From positions 1-21,459 of the forward strand of contig CAJWMI010000025.1 in the NCBI GenBank assembly GCA_913043185.1: a stretch of DNA of 21,459 nucleotides. Direction: 5' to 3'. The position numbers and the translations under genes are program-made. The stretch comes from an uncultured Fidelibacterota bacterium. GTDB taxonomy: Bacteria; Marinisomatota; Marinisomatia; Marinisomatales; UBA1611. Of the stretch, positions 1-7,031 are shown one piece after another. Each line of letters begins with the position of its first letter. Position 1 is the first letter of the stretch. Under the pieces are notes generated by a model. That model worked only from the letters and a program-made list of their open reading frames with translations. It did not search any database and had not been told where the DNA came from.

Positions 1-479
1 GTTAAAGTAATTGGGGCACTATCAGTAACATTTCCACTGGTATCATATGACCTAATTGTAATCACATATGATCCATTTTCAAAAAGGGTTGTATTCCACT
101 CAAGGGAATATGGTTCGGTAGTATCTGTAATTGAGGTGGCAACACCATTTATCCATAATTCAACTTTTTCTATCGATTCATTATCTGTAGAAACACAACT
201 TATTGAAACCATCCCAGATACTAAACCTTCTGCAATGAATGTTATAGTTATGTTGGGTGGTGTTGTATCATACTCACAACTTTCATCATCATATGTTGCA
301 GTATTTTTAAAGTTGGTTGCCAATGAATCTGTACATCCACAAATATTATCTCCACCTGAAACTCCTGCGCAATCTTTAGGCTCTTCCTCACATCCCCAAA
401 ACCCAATCAATAAAACCATAAATAGAATTGCCCATGTGCTAAGATTAAATAATGCTAAAGTGTTACTTAGAATTTTCAT
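1..479 (-). CDS. Ig-like surface lipoprotein, N-terminal part (runs off window)
   Basis: Translating the minus strand from the ATG at 479 gives an open frame of 159 codons with no stop before the window edge, so the 3' end is missing. Residues 1-30 look like a lipoprotein signal peptide: a hydrophobic stretch, then F-W-G-C with Cys30 as the lipidation site. Residues 47-70 carry C-G-C-T-D then A-T-x-D-D-x-S-C-E-Y, the short Cys/Asp motif found, often repeated, in secreted proteins of marine Bacteroidota and relatives. From residue 71 (D-T-T-P-P) a bacterial Ig-like domain begins, with the typical V-E-L-W-I-N-G and Y-x-L-E-W-x-T strands. It is probably an exported, lipid-anchored protein; the effector domain lies outside the window. 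The plus-strand frame over the same bases has no recognisable features and is a shadow. Confidence 0.8.
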   Translation of the reverse strand, partial: MKILSNTLALFNLSTWAILFMVLLIGFWGCEEEPKDCAGVSGGDNICGCTDSLATNFKNTATYDDESCEYDTTPPNITITFIAEGLVSGMVSISCVSTDNESIEKVELWINGVATSITDTTEPYSLEWNTTLFENGSYVITIRSYDTSGNVTDSAPITL

Positions 480-635
480 TTTGTATTTGATATACTATAG
501 ACCAATTCTATATTAAAAAATTAAATATTCATCTAAAATAATTACACTACAATATGTGCACCTTAAGCCATTATTCCTTAACCAAAACTGGGACAACTAT
601 TTTATGCTTATATAAATAAGCTAGTCAAATGAAGT

Positions 636-663
636 AAAAAACCCTAATGCGGAATAGGGGTTT
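636..663 (-). terminator. Intrinsic terminator after tRNA-Ser
   Basis: Read on the minus strand, AAACCCCTA and TAGGGTTT pair around a short loop (one C bulged) and a run of six T follows. It lies about 20 bases downstream of the tRNA-Ser 3' end and upstream of the lipoprotein gene, so it should separate the two transcripts. Confidence 0.75.
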
Positions 664-682
664 ATGTTCTATAGAAGTGTTG

Positions 683-769
683 CGGAGAGGGAGGGATTCG
701 AACCCCCGAAACGCGTAAACGTTTACACGCTTTCCAAGCGTGCGCCTTCAGCCACTCGGCCACCTCTCC
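683..769 (-). tRNA. tRNA-Ser (anticodon GGA)
   Basis: Read on the minus strand, an 87-base cloverleaf is visible. The acceptor stem is GGAGAGG with CCTCTCC and discriminator G. The D-arm contains GTGGCTGAAGGC, the anticodon stem is CACGC/GCGTG with GGA in the loop, and there is a long variable arm with an AAACG/CGTTT stem, as in class II serine tRNAs. The T-arm has GGTTCGAATCC. The discriminator is followed by CAA, so CCA is not fully encoded. It reads UCC/UCU serine codons. Intrinsic terminators lie on both sides. Confidence 0.96.
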
Positions 770-773
770 TGAC

Positions 774-788
774 AGTATAATTTATACT
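774..788. repeat. 7-bp inverted repeat upstream of tRNA-Ser
   Basis: AGTATAA and TTATACT form a perfect inverted repeat around one central base, five bases upstream of the tRNA-Ser 5' end. It contains TATA-type hexamers in the minus-strand direction. It may be part of the tRNA promoter or a binding site; no clear -35 box was found, and AT-rich DNA can produce such a repeat by chance. Confidence 0.35.
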
Positions 789-803
789 ATTAGTTAGCGA
801 TTA

Positions 804-836
804 TAAAAAAACCCCAACATCTGGCCGGGGTTTTCT
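804..836 (-). terminator. Intrinsic terminator after the small basic/acidic protein gene
   Basis: On the minus strand AAAACCCC and GGGGTTTT form an eight-pair stem followed by further T, 27 bases downstream of the stop of the 863-1222 gene. The A-run on the other side gives the plus strand a weaker T-tract too. It should insulate the gene from tRNA-Ser. Confidence 0.8.
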
Positions 837-862
837 AGATCAAAATATTCTATTGTGAGTAC

Positions 863-1222
863 TTATTCTTCTTCATCTTTAGAATCAGAAACAGGCTGAT
901 CTTCTGCCGCTGCCGCTTCATCTACAGCATTTTCCATATCAGCTTCTGTCACATCTTGACTCTTACCTTCTTTTGATTCAGATTCTTGTTGGTTAGACTC
1001 AAATTTAGAAAGATCAATATCAACCAGATTCACAGCCTCATCCATACGCTTAAGCGCTGAATCAAGATTTTCACCACCTCGAAGCTTAATCATTTGCTCA
1101 TTAAACCTCCAGAACCCCGTCTTTTCAGATTTTATACTTTTAACATACTTGACCATGACAGCATCCGCACTATCGCCCCTTCTACTTGCCTTATCCGCAA
1201 AGCTCTTTTGTTTTTTTGCCAT
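863..1222 (-). CDS. Small basic protein with acidic tail, DUF4295/bL38-like candidate
   Basis: This is a 119-residue soluble protein. Residues 1-50 are basic and begin MAKK; the tract V-K-Y-V-K-S-I-K-S-E-K-T-G-F-W-R-F-N-E (24-42) resembles, from memory, the Bacteroidota DUF4295 family (MAKK start, then V-K-S-P-K-T/S-G-x-Y-x-F-x-E), reported as a ribosomal protein (bL38) in Flavobacterium. DUF4295 proteins are only about 50 residues long. Here residues 51-70 may form a helix and residues 70-119 are a low-complexity Glu/Asp/Ser/Ala tail. The ATG at 1222 follows a weak AGGA site. A candidate promoter lies upstream and a terminator downstream, so it is probably a monocistronic unit or the end of the CNNM operon. 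The family link is a weak similarity judged by eye; otherwise it is a hypothetical protein. Confidence 0.6.
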   Translation of the reverse strand: MAKKQKSFADKASRRGDSADAVMVKYVKSIKSEKTGFWRFNEQMIKLRGGENLDSALKRMDEAVNLVDIDLSKFESNQQESESKEGKSQDVTEADMENAVDEAAAAEDQPVSDSKDEEE

Positions 1223-1253
1223 TATTTGATTATCCTAAAAATTTTTGCTGGCG

Positions 1254-1282
1254 AATTTAGTTTCTAAAAACAGGAAGTTCAA
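1254..1282 (-). promoter_or_regulatory. Candidate sigma70-type promoter for the 119-residue protein
   Basis: On the minus strand TTGAAC (1282-1277) and TAAATT (1259-1254) are 17 bases apart, each matching four of six consensus positions. The site lies between the stop of the CNNM gene and the ATG at 1222. It is a prediction from an AT-rich region. Confidence 0.35.
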
Positions 1283-1304
1283 TGAGTTAGAATTATTACC
1301 GTTC

Positions 1305-2348
1305 TTACTTATCCCTTGTCCGCTGCTGCCTTTTTTCTAATTTAGCAGTGGCTAATTTTCTCATATCAACAACACTATCATGTTCATCAACAATCTCGAC
1401 ACCAAGTAGAGTCTCTATCGCATCCTCAAGAGTGATTAATCCGGTCGTTGTGCCAAACTCATCAGAAACAATAAATATTTGTTGCCTGCGCTTTACAAAC
1501 TGATCTAGTATATCAGAAACAGAATCTTTATCACCAACTGAATGAACTGGTTCCATTAGGCTATGCATCTCAACGTCAAATTTATCCTCTGCCTGTTTAT
1601 TAACAAGATCATAACGGTGGACAAATCCGATGATTTGATCGAGTGAATTTTCATAAATTGGAATTCTTGAGAACACTAAGGGAGAATACTTATCAACCAC
1701 TTCACCAACTGTATCTCTTTTTGATAGTGCAAACATAACCGACCGTGGTGTCATTACCTCTTCTGCTGATATATTATCCAGTTTCATTAAGTTTTCTATA
1801 ATATCCCCCTCTTGGCTATCAATAGCACCTTCATCCTCGCTTAATTCAGCCATCGCGATCAACTCTTCCCTGGAAGCTTTTGACTTATCTGAATCATCTT
1901 TCTTGAAAGACTTAGATATCTTTTCACCCACAATAACCATTGGAAAAACAACAAAGATTAATCCCCTGGTCATATAAGCCGTAAAACCAACTAAAGATTT
2001 TGTGTAGTTAGCACCGAGTGTTTTCGGTATAATCTCAGAAAAAAACAAAATCGATAGAGTAAGAATAAATGAAGACAGCGCAACCCAGCCGCTACCAAAA
2101 ACAGAGTAGGTTTGTGCACCAACTCCAGCGGCGCCGACTGTGTTTGCTATGGTATTGATTGTGAGAATTGCCGATAGTGGCCTGTTTATATTTTCCTTTA
2201 ATGAGGCCATTATCCTGCCTCTGTTTTTCTCTTCTTTAATCAACACAGCTATGTGAGCATGTGATACACTTAGAAGAACAGACTCCAGCAGAGAGCAAAT
2301 AAAAGAAACCACCAAGGCCGTAAAAAAATAGACGATCAAAGCTGTCAT
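1305..2348 (-). CDS. CNNM-domain/CBS-pair membrane protein (HlyC/CorC family, short form)
   Basis: A 347-residue inner-membrane protein. The N-terminal CNNM domain (about 1-145) has three or four hydrophobic segments and the family signature S-E-I-I-P-K-T-L-G (104-112). A linker (150-190) leads to a CBS pair: E-E-V-M-T-P-R (196-202) opens the first CBS and L-I-T-L-E-D-A-I-E-T-L-L-G (314-326) ends the second. Bacterial CorB/CorC proteins of this fold are linked to Mg2+ transport, with CBS domains binding adenine nucleotides. The protein stops soon after the CBS pair, so the CorC/HlyC C-terminal domain of the usual 420-440-residue proteins is absent and replaced by a short Lys/Arg-rich tail. 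It follows the PafA-like gene by 44 bases on the same strand. The family call is secure; the ion is inferred from relatives. Confidence 0.9.
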   Translation of the reverse strand: MTALIVYFFTALVVSFICSLLESVLLSVSHAHIAVLIKEEKNRGRIMASLKENINRPLSAILTINTIANTVGAAGVGAQTYSVFGSGWVALSSFILTLSILFFSEIIPKTLGANYTKSLVGFTAYMTRGLIFVVFPMVIVGEKISKSFKKDDSDKSKASREELIAMAELSEDEGAIDSQEGDIIENLMKLDNISAEEVMTPRSVMFALSKRDTVGEVVDKYSPLVFSRIPIYENSLDQIIGFVHRYDLVNKQAEDKFDVEMHSLMEPVHSVGDKDSVSDILDQFVKRRQQIFIVSDEFGTTTGLITLEDAIETLLGVEIVDEHDSVVDMRKLATAKLEKRQQRTRDK

Positions 2349-2392
2349 GTGTATATGAATTTAGTCGAGTTTATAATAGAAACAAATTAGGT

Positions 2393-4033
2393 TCATTTTA
2401 TAGGAAGTACTTTCCCATGGAGATTAATCTCAGTCTCAATATTAAGAATATCTAAAATGGTTGGTACAATGTCTACCGTTTCCACACGTTGATTAAGATG
2501 ATGATATTTCCTTCCTTTTCGTGCAAATAAAAGTGGCACATGGGTATCATAATCATATGGACTCCCATGACTAGTCCCATAAGAAGATCGATAGAGATAT
2601 CCCTCTTTAACAAGAGCAAAAACATCAGCACTTTTTTCAGGATGTATCATATTTTTTAGTCGAATCGTTATTGCATCTTTTTCTTTTGAGGCAAGTATTT
2701 CATCTTTCGTGAGTACGGCTGAAATACCATCTACCTTAGGCAAATATTTTTTTATTACTTGGGCTGGCTTATCAATAGAAATATTATTTTTTCTTAAGCG
2801 TTCGTGGTTGAAATAAAATCTTACTCCACTTCGCACAAAAAGATTATCACCATACATCTCAGATATTTCATCATTTATCCATTCATATGCCTCTTTCAAG
2901 TGTCTCCTGCTTACTCTTCCGCCTTCCATACCAAGAGAAGGTAAATACTCAGGAATCGGGAGCCCACCATGGTCAGAGCTAAGAATAAACTCAATGTATT
3001 CTAGTCCCACCTGATGGTCTAAATAATCTATAAATCTCCCAAGCACTAGATCCAGCCTAAGAAAATAATCCATTGCCTCCTGCGAAAATGGGCCATAATT
3101 GTGTAAAATATAATCCATTGTAGAGACACCAATACATAATAAGTCGGGATGATTATCTAATCCAAGATCAGCTTTTTCAATAGTAATTTCAGATAGGCCA
3201 AATAATTTTTTATCAAACCATGGTGTATCTAAAAATTCTTTTCCAGGATCAACTCCCTCATCAAATGATATTGGAAAAACCGGATTATAAATATTTTTCT
3301 TTTTGTCAGTATTATTATTGAGATCATGCTTGTCATCATGGTAAAAATCTACCTCGCCATTAAAATAATCCTGTCTCGAGTATTTGATATAAAAACTATC
3401 AGGGAAAATTTTATTCCACACAGAATCCTTGTATGCTTTTAGATTCATGTTGTCATTATACTCATTGACCCATTCTGGAAGAGAGTCTGTATAAAATGTT
3501 GATGAAATAAATCTATCTTTATTATTATAATAAAGAGCCATGTCAGGATTTTGTCCTCCTAAAAAAATGGCAGCCCTATCCTTACCTCCTATTGAAAAAA
3601 CCTTAGACTTTGGGTCTGCGTCTTTAAGCATGTCACCTATACCTTTAGTTATATATCGCCTAATAGATCGTGCGGTACCCTCACCTCCCACCGGATGTGC
3701 TTTAAGATCTTCTACACAGTTTACTACTCTGCCAAGATCTCTATCAAAATATTCATTACCCAGAACTCCTCCTGGACCCGGGTAGATTCCCGTACCAATA
3801 GCAAAATGTCCAGGGCCAGTGACTGTATAGCCATGCTGCTGATAGGCGCTATCAAAGACAACGCTATTTTCTAATAGCCATTTAAAACCACCAGTATAAA
3901 GACTCTCAAATCGGCTTAAATGATCAGGCCTCATTTGATCACCAACAATTAAAATAATAAGTCTAGTAGGCTTATGATTATCACAAGAAACTAGTAAAAG
4001 TAATGAAAGTAGAAGCCCTACTTTTCTTTTCAT
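2393..4033 (-). CDS. PafA-like alkaline phosphatase lipoprotein (phosphomonoesterase type)
   Basis: A 546-residue exported enzyme of the alkaline phosphatase/NPP superfamily. The signal peptide ends in a lipobox L-V-S-C (Cys17), implying membrane anchoring. Two-zinc residues fall in order: Asp32 (G-D-Q-M-R), nucleophile Thr72 (V-T-G-P-G-H), Asp307 and His311 (D-Y-I-L-H), Asp354-His355 (S-S-D-H-G) and His489 (G-T-S-H-G). Asn93, Lys151 and Arg153 match, from memory, Asn100/Lys162/Arg164 of the Elizabethkingia/Chryseobacterium enzyme PafA, whose Lys/Arg pair favours phosphate monoesters over diesters. Spacing Thr72-Asn93 (21) also matches. The likely role is releasing phosphate from external phosphomonoesters. 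The start ATG overlaps the tyrS stop by one base (TAATG), suggesting translational coupling. Substrate range is inferred. Confidence 0.88.
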   Translation of the reverse strand: MKRKVGLLLSLLLLVSCDNHKPTRLIILIVGDQMRPDHLSRFESLYTGGFKWLLENSVVFDSAYQQHGYTVTGPGHFAIGTGIYPGPGGVLGNEYFDRDLGRVVNCVEDLKAHPVGGEGTARSIRRYITKGIGDMLKDADPKSKVFSIGGKDRAAIFLGGQNPDMALYYNNKDRFISSTFYTDSLPEWVNEYNDNMNLKAYKDSVWNKIFPDSFYIKYSRQDYFNGEVDFYHDDKHDLNNNTDKKKNIYNPVFPISFDEGVDPGKEFLDTPWFDKKLFGLSEITIEKADLGLDNHPDLLCIGVSTMDYILHNYGPFSQEAMDYFLRLDLVLGRFIDYLDHQVGLEYIEFILSSDHGGLPIPEYLPSLGMEGGRVSRRHLKEAYEWINDEISEMYGDNLFVRSGVRFYFNHERLRKNNISIDKPAQVIKKYLPKVDGISAVLTKDEILASKEKDAITIRLKNMIHPEKSADVFALVKEGYLYRSSYGTSHGSPYDYDTHVPLLFARKGRKYHHLNQRVETVDIVPTILDILNIETEINLHGKVLPIK

Positions 4034-5241
4034 TAACTAGTAACCTTCAGGAATCTTCTTTTTCCGACCTTTAGTATTCTTTCTTTTCCAGGAGAAATTT
4101 TTTGCTGAATATCGCTTACTACTCCACCATCTAATCGAACGGCAGACTGCTTTATCATTCTACGGGCCTCACTCTTACTATTTAGCAAACCAGAGCCCAC
4201 AATAATATTTACCAATAGGCATTCTTCATCTATCTTATATTCATCTATAACATCGGGCATACCTTTCGAAACGGTAATATTATTAAAATAATTTTCAGCC
4301 TCAATCGCTTTATCTTTATCATAATACAGTTCAACAATTTTTCTTGCTAGATCTCTTTTTATTTCCATCGGATTTATTGAGCTATCGCTTAATTTAGTTT
4401 TTATGTCTTCTAAAACGGTTTCATCAGCATCAGCCGCAAGCGTATACCAAGATAGCATAATCTCATCTGGAATCGATAGGGTTTTTCCATAGATATCATT
4501 GGCCGTATCTGATATCCCAATATCATTACCATAAGACTTAGACATTTTCTCTACTCCATCCGTACCCGCTAAGATTGGCATCGTAAGAATACATTGAGGA
4601 TCCTGACCAATATCCCGTTGAAGATTTCTTCCCATAAGCAGGTTAAACTTCTGGTCTGTACCTCCTAGCTCAATATCTGACACAAGCTCAACTGAGTCTT
4701 GTGCCTGGGCAAGAGGATATAAAAACTCATGAAGTGATATTGGGACTTCTGAGTCATACCTCTTTGTAAAATCATCTCTCTCAAGCATCCTGGCTACGGT
4801 CGTAGAGCTAGCAAGTTTTATCACATCTGAAAAATTCATATTATCTAGCCATTCTGAATTATAATTAACTTTAAGCTTATTCATATCAAGTATTGCTTTA
4901 GCTTGATTAAGGTATGTTTTTGCGTTCCCTCTGGCCTCTTCTAGGGAAAGCTGTGGCCGCGTTTTATTTCTGCCTGAAGGGTCACCAATCATTGCGGTAA
5001 AATCACCTATGACTAGAACCGCCTGGTGGCCCAGATCCTGAAAATGTCTGAGTTTCCTTAGCACAACACTGTGCCCTATATGTAAATCTGGCCTGCTTGG
5101 ATCACAGCCAAGCTTCACGATTATTGGTTTATTGGTTTTAATCGATTTTTCAAGCTTAACACGAAGCTCTTCTTCTGGAATAATCTCCTCAGCCCCTCTT
5201 TTAATCAGCTCTAGCTGTTTATCTACTGATAAAAATTTCAT
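4033..5241 (-). CDS. tyrS: Tyrosyl-tRNA synthetase
   Basis: A 402-residue class I aminoacyl-tRNA synthetase that charges tRNA-Tyr in the cytoplasm. The Rossmann-fold domain carries the HIGH motif (54-57, in P-D-L-H-I-G-H) and the KMSKS loop is exact (232-236). The intervening region has G-G-T-D-Q-K-F-N (193-200), typical of the TyrRS/TrpRS subfamily. A C-terminal S4-like RNA-binding domain spans about 345-400 (S-E-A-R-R-M-I-K-Q-S-A-V-R-L-D-G). Length and domain order fit bacterial TyrRS. The ATG at 5241 overlaps the smpB stop (ATGA) and the stop overlaps the phosphatase start, so smpB-tyrS-phosphatase looks like one coupled operon. No T-box leader is possible inside this overlap. Confidence 0.97.
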   Translation of the reverse strand: MKFLSVDKQLELIKRGAEEIIPEEELRVKLEKSIKTNKPIIVKLGCDPSRPDLHIGHSVVLRKLRHFQDLGHQAVLVIGDFTAMIGDPSGRNKTRPQLSLEEARGNAKTYLNQAKAILDMNKLKVNYNSEWLDNMNFSDVIKLASSTTVARMLERDDFTKRYDSEVPISLHEFLYPLAQAQDSVELVSDIELGGTDQKFNLLMGRNLQRDIGQDPQCILTMPILAGTDGVEKMSKSYGNDIGISDTANDIYGKTLSIPDEIMLSWYTLAADADETVLEDIKTKLSDSSINPMEIKRDLARKIVELYYDKDKAIEAENYFNNITVSKGMPDVIDEYKIDEECLLVNIIVGSGLLNSKSEARRMIKQSAVRLDGGVVSDIQQKISPGKERILKVGKRRFLKVTS

Positions 5242-5693
5242 TTACTTCTTTTCAACTCCCTTTGAATTTCTCTTTCAATATCTCTTCGTTTTTTGGTGTC
5301 GCGCTTATCATATAATTTTTTTCCCTTTGCTAGGCCTATCTCTACCTTGAGCCAACCACGCTTATTAAAATAGAGTTTTAAAGGAACCGCTGTGAGGCCC
5401 TTTTCAGCAAGTTTTTGACCTATTTTTAGTATTTCATTTTTATGTAAAAGAAGCCGCCTGTTTCTAACAGGTTCATGACCATTAAATCCCGTGTGGCTGT
5501 AGGAACTAATGTGTGTCCCAACCAACCAGGCTTGTCCCTTTTTAATGAGTATATAACTTTCTTTTAGACTCGCTTTACCTTCCCTCAGGCTTTTAACCTC
5601 GCTCCCTAAGAGCTCAAGACCGGCCTCAAAAGTCTCAATAATCTGAAACTCATGGTATGCCTTCCTATTAGTCGAAACCGTACTTTTTTCCAT
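5238..5693 (-). CDS. smpB: SsrA-binding protein SmpB
   Basis: SmpB binds tmRNA and places it on stalled ribosomes for trans-translation. Starting at the ATG at 5693 the protein has 151 residues, the usual family length. Visible signatures are the N-terminal N-R-K-A-Y-H-E-F, the core G-S-E-V-K-S-L-R-E-G-K and the tail K-R-D-T-K-K-R-R-D-I-E-R-E, which enters the decoding centre. The open frame extends 31 codons upstream to a TTG at 5786, but that extension does not resemble SmpB, so the internal ATG is preferred; an in-frame ATG at 5717 is less likely. It is the first gene of the smpB-tyrS-phosphatase operon, divergent from tRNA-Leu across about 100 bases. Confidence 0.96.
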   Translation of the reverse strand: MEKSTVSTNRKAYHEFQIIETFEAGLELLGSEVKSLREGKASLKESYILIKKGQAWLVGTHISSYSHTGFNGHEPVRNRRLLLHKNEILKIGQKLAEKGLTAVPLKLYFNKRGWLKVEIGLAKGKKLYDKRDTKKRRDIEREIQRELKRSK

Positions 5694-5747
5694 AAATATG
5701 AGCTTCTTAAAATACATTCCTAGTTCTAATCTGTCCAAGTTTATTCC

Positions 5748-5777
5748 TTGATGCTTGATACAGCATACTATTATTAT
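5748..5777 (+). promoter_or_regulatory. Candidate promoter for tRNA-Leu
   Basis: TTGATG (5748-5753) and TATTAT (5772-5777) are 18 bases apart and match four and five of the six sigma70 consensus positions. Transcription would begin near 5784, about ten bases before the mature tRNA-Leu 5' end. Confidence 0.45.
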
Positions 5778-5793
5778 TCGCAGCAATATTTAT

Positions 5794-5877
5794 GCCCGGG
5801 TGGCGGAATTGGTAGACGCGCACGGTTCAGGTCCGTGTGTCCGAGAGGACGTGCTGGTTCGAATCCAGTCTCGGGTA
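5794..5877 (+). tRNA. tRNA-Leu (anticodon CAG)
   Basis: An 84-base class II cloverleaf. The acceptor stem GCCCGGG pairs with CTCGGGT (two G-T wobbles), with discriminator A. The D-arm contains GGTAGACGC, the anticodon arm is CACGG-TTCAGGT-CCGTG with anticodon CAG, the long variable arm includes TGTCCGAGAGGACG, and the T-arm contains GGTTCGAATCC. CCA is not encoded. It reads CUG codons. A strong terminator follows directly. Confidence 0.97.
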
Positions 5878-5880
5878 CAT

Positions 5881-5907
5881 AAAAGCCGACAGATGTCGGC
5901 TTTTTTT
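5881..5907 (+). terminator. Intrinsic terminator after tRNA-Leu
   Basis: AAAGCCGAC and GTCGGCTTT form a nine-pair stem around a short loop, followed by a run of T. It starts a few bases after the tRNA. The next plus-strand gene starts only 23 bases beyond the T-run. Confidence 0.85.
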
Positions 5908-5929
5908 ACTTATCTGTTTAAATTTTCCT

Positions 5930-7030
5930 ATGAAAATATTATTGATTGAGCCATACTATACAGGATCTCACCGTCAATGGGCTGAGGGATATAAAAAATA
6001 TAGTGGGCATGAAATAAAAATTATTTCTATGAAGGGCCAATTTTGGAAATGGAGGATGCATGGAGGCGCTGTAACCCTCGCAAATCAATTCCAACAACTC
6101 GGATGGATTCCTGACTATATATTAGCCTCAGATATGCTTGATCTTTCAACTTTCCTTTCTATAACACGAAAAATATCATCCAATATTCCGTCTGCAGTCT
6201 ATTTTCATGAGAACCAGCTATCATACCCGTGGAGCCCTAATGATAGAGACATTGAAAAAAACAGAGACACTCACTATGGGTTTATAAACTACGCATCGGC
6301 ACTTGTAGCAGATAAAGTTTTTTTTAATTCAGAGTTTCACATGGTTTCTTTTAAAGGAGCATTGAAGAAATTTTTACATAATTTTCCAGACCACCGTGAA
6401 GCTTCCACCATAAATAAAATACATAATAAATCTAGAGTACTTCACCTGGGTTTAGATTTAAATCGCTATGATAAATATATTACCAAGAACGAGGGGTCGC
6501 CTATAATTCTTTGGAACCACCGGTGGGAGTATGACAAAAACCCTGAAACATTTTTTAAGATTATTGGACAATTAAAAAATGATGGATGCGACTTCAGGCT
6601 TGTAATACTAGGAGAAAATTTCAGTCAATCTCCAGATATTTTTAATAAGGCAAAAAAAATATTTAAAAATAGGATACTTCACTGGGGCTATGTTGAAAGT
6701 ATTAAAGAATATGCAACATGGCTGTGGAGGTCTGATATTATTCCGGTGACTTCAAACCAAGAATTTTTCGGTGCTAGTGTAATGGAAGCGATCTATTGTA
6801 ATACTTGGCCCATCTTACCTAATAGACTGACCTATCCAGAGCTGATCCCTGCTGAGTTGCACCATGATCATATTTACCTAGATAATGAAAATCTATTAAA
6901 AAAAATCAAATGGGCTCTTGATAATATTAATACGATAAGAAATTCAAAAATTAGTAAAGTAGCAGAAAAATATAATTGGAAAGAAATGGCCAAAGTTTAT
7001 GACCAAACTATTTGTACTAACAAAGTGTAG
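5930..7030 (+). CDS. DUF3524 glycosyltransferase, tRNA-queuosine mannosyltransferase (QTMAN/GTDC1) family
   Basis: With the ATG at 5930 the protein has 366 residues; the open frame extends back into tRNA-Leu, but only this start gives the family N-terminus M-K-I-L-L-I-E-P-Y-Y-T-G-S-H. The N-terminal DUF3524 region (1-165) has F-W-K-W-R-M-H-G (38-45) and Y-F-H-E-N-Q-L-S-Y-P (91-100). The C-terminal GT-B/GT4 domain has W-N-H-R-W-E-Y-D-K-N-P (195-205), V-I-L-G-E-N-F (225-231) and the donor-site region E-F-F-G-A-S-V-M-E-A (278-287). The characterised vertebrate member transfers mannose from GDP-mannose to queuosine in tRNA-Asp. Bacterial members are, as far as I know, uncharacterised; a tRNA or nucleoside substrate is inference. 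No clear Shine-Dalgarno site or separate promoter is visible between the tRNA-Leu terminator and the start. Confidence 0.88.
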   Translation: MKILLIEPYYTGSHRQWAEGYKKYSGHEIKIISMKGQFWKWRMHGGAVTLANQFQQLGWIPDYILASDMLDLSTFLSITRKISSNIPSAVYFHENQLSYPWSPNDRDIEKNRDTHYGFINYASALVADKVFFNSEFHMVSFKGALKKFLHNFPDHREASTINKIHNKSRVLHLGLDLNRYDKYITKNEGSPIILWNHRWEYDKNPETFFKIIGQLKNDGCDFRLVILGENFSQSPDIFNKAKKIFKNRILHWGYVESIKEYATWLWRSDIIPVTSNQEFFGASVMEAIYCNTWPILPNRLTYPELIPAELHHDHIYLDNENLLKKIKWALDNINTIRNSKISKVAEKYNWKEMAKVYDQTICTNKV

Positions 7031-7031
7031 T

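Noticed and set aside
136..516. Plus-strand open frame of 126 codons
   Set aside because: It lies opposite the lipoprotein gene, has no recognisable domain, and the minus strand gives a signal peptide and an Ig-like domain in the same region.
5755..5949. Plus-strand open frame of 64 codons
   Set aside because: It covers tRNA-Leu and its terminator; the peptide is a translation of the tRNA.
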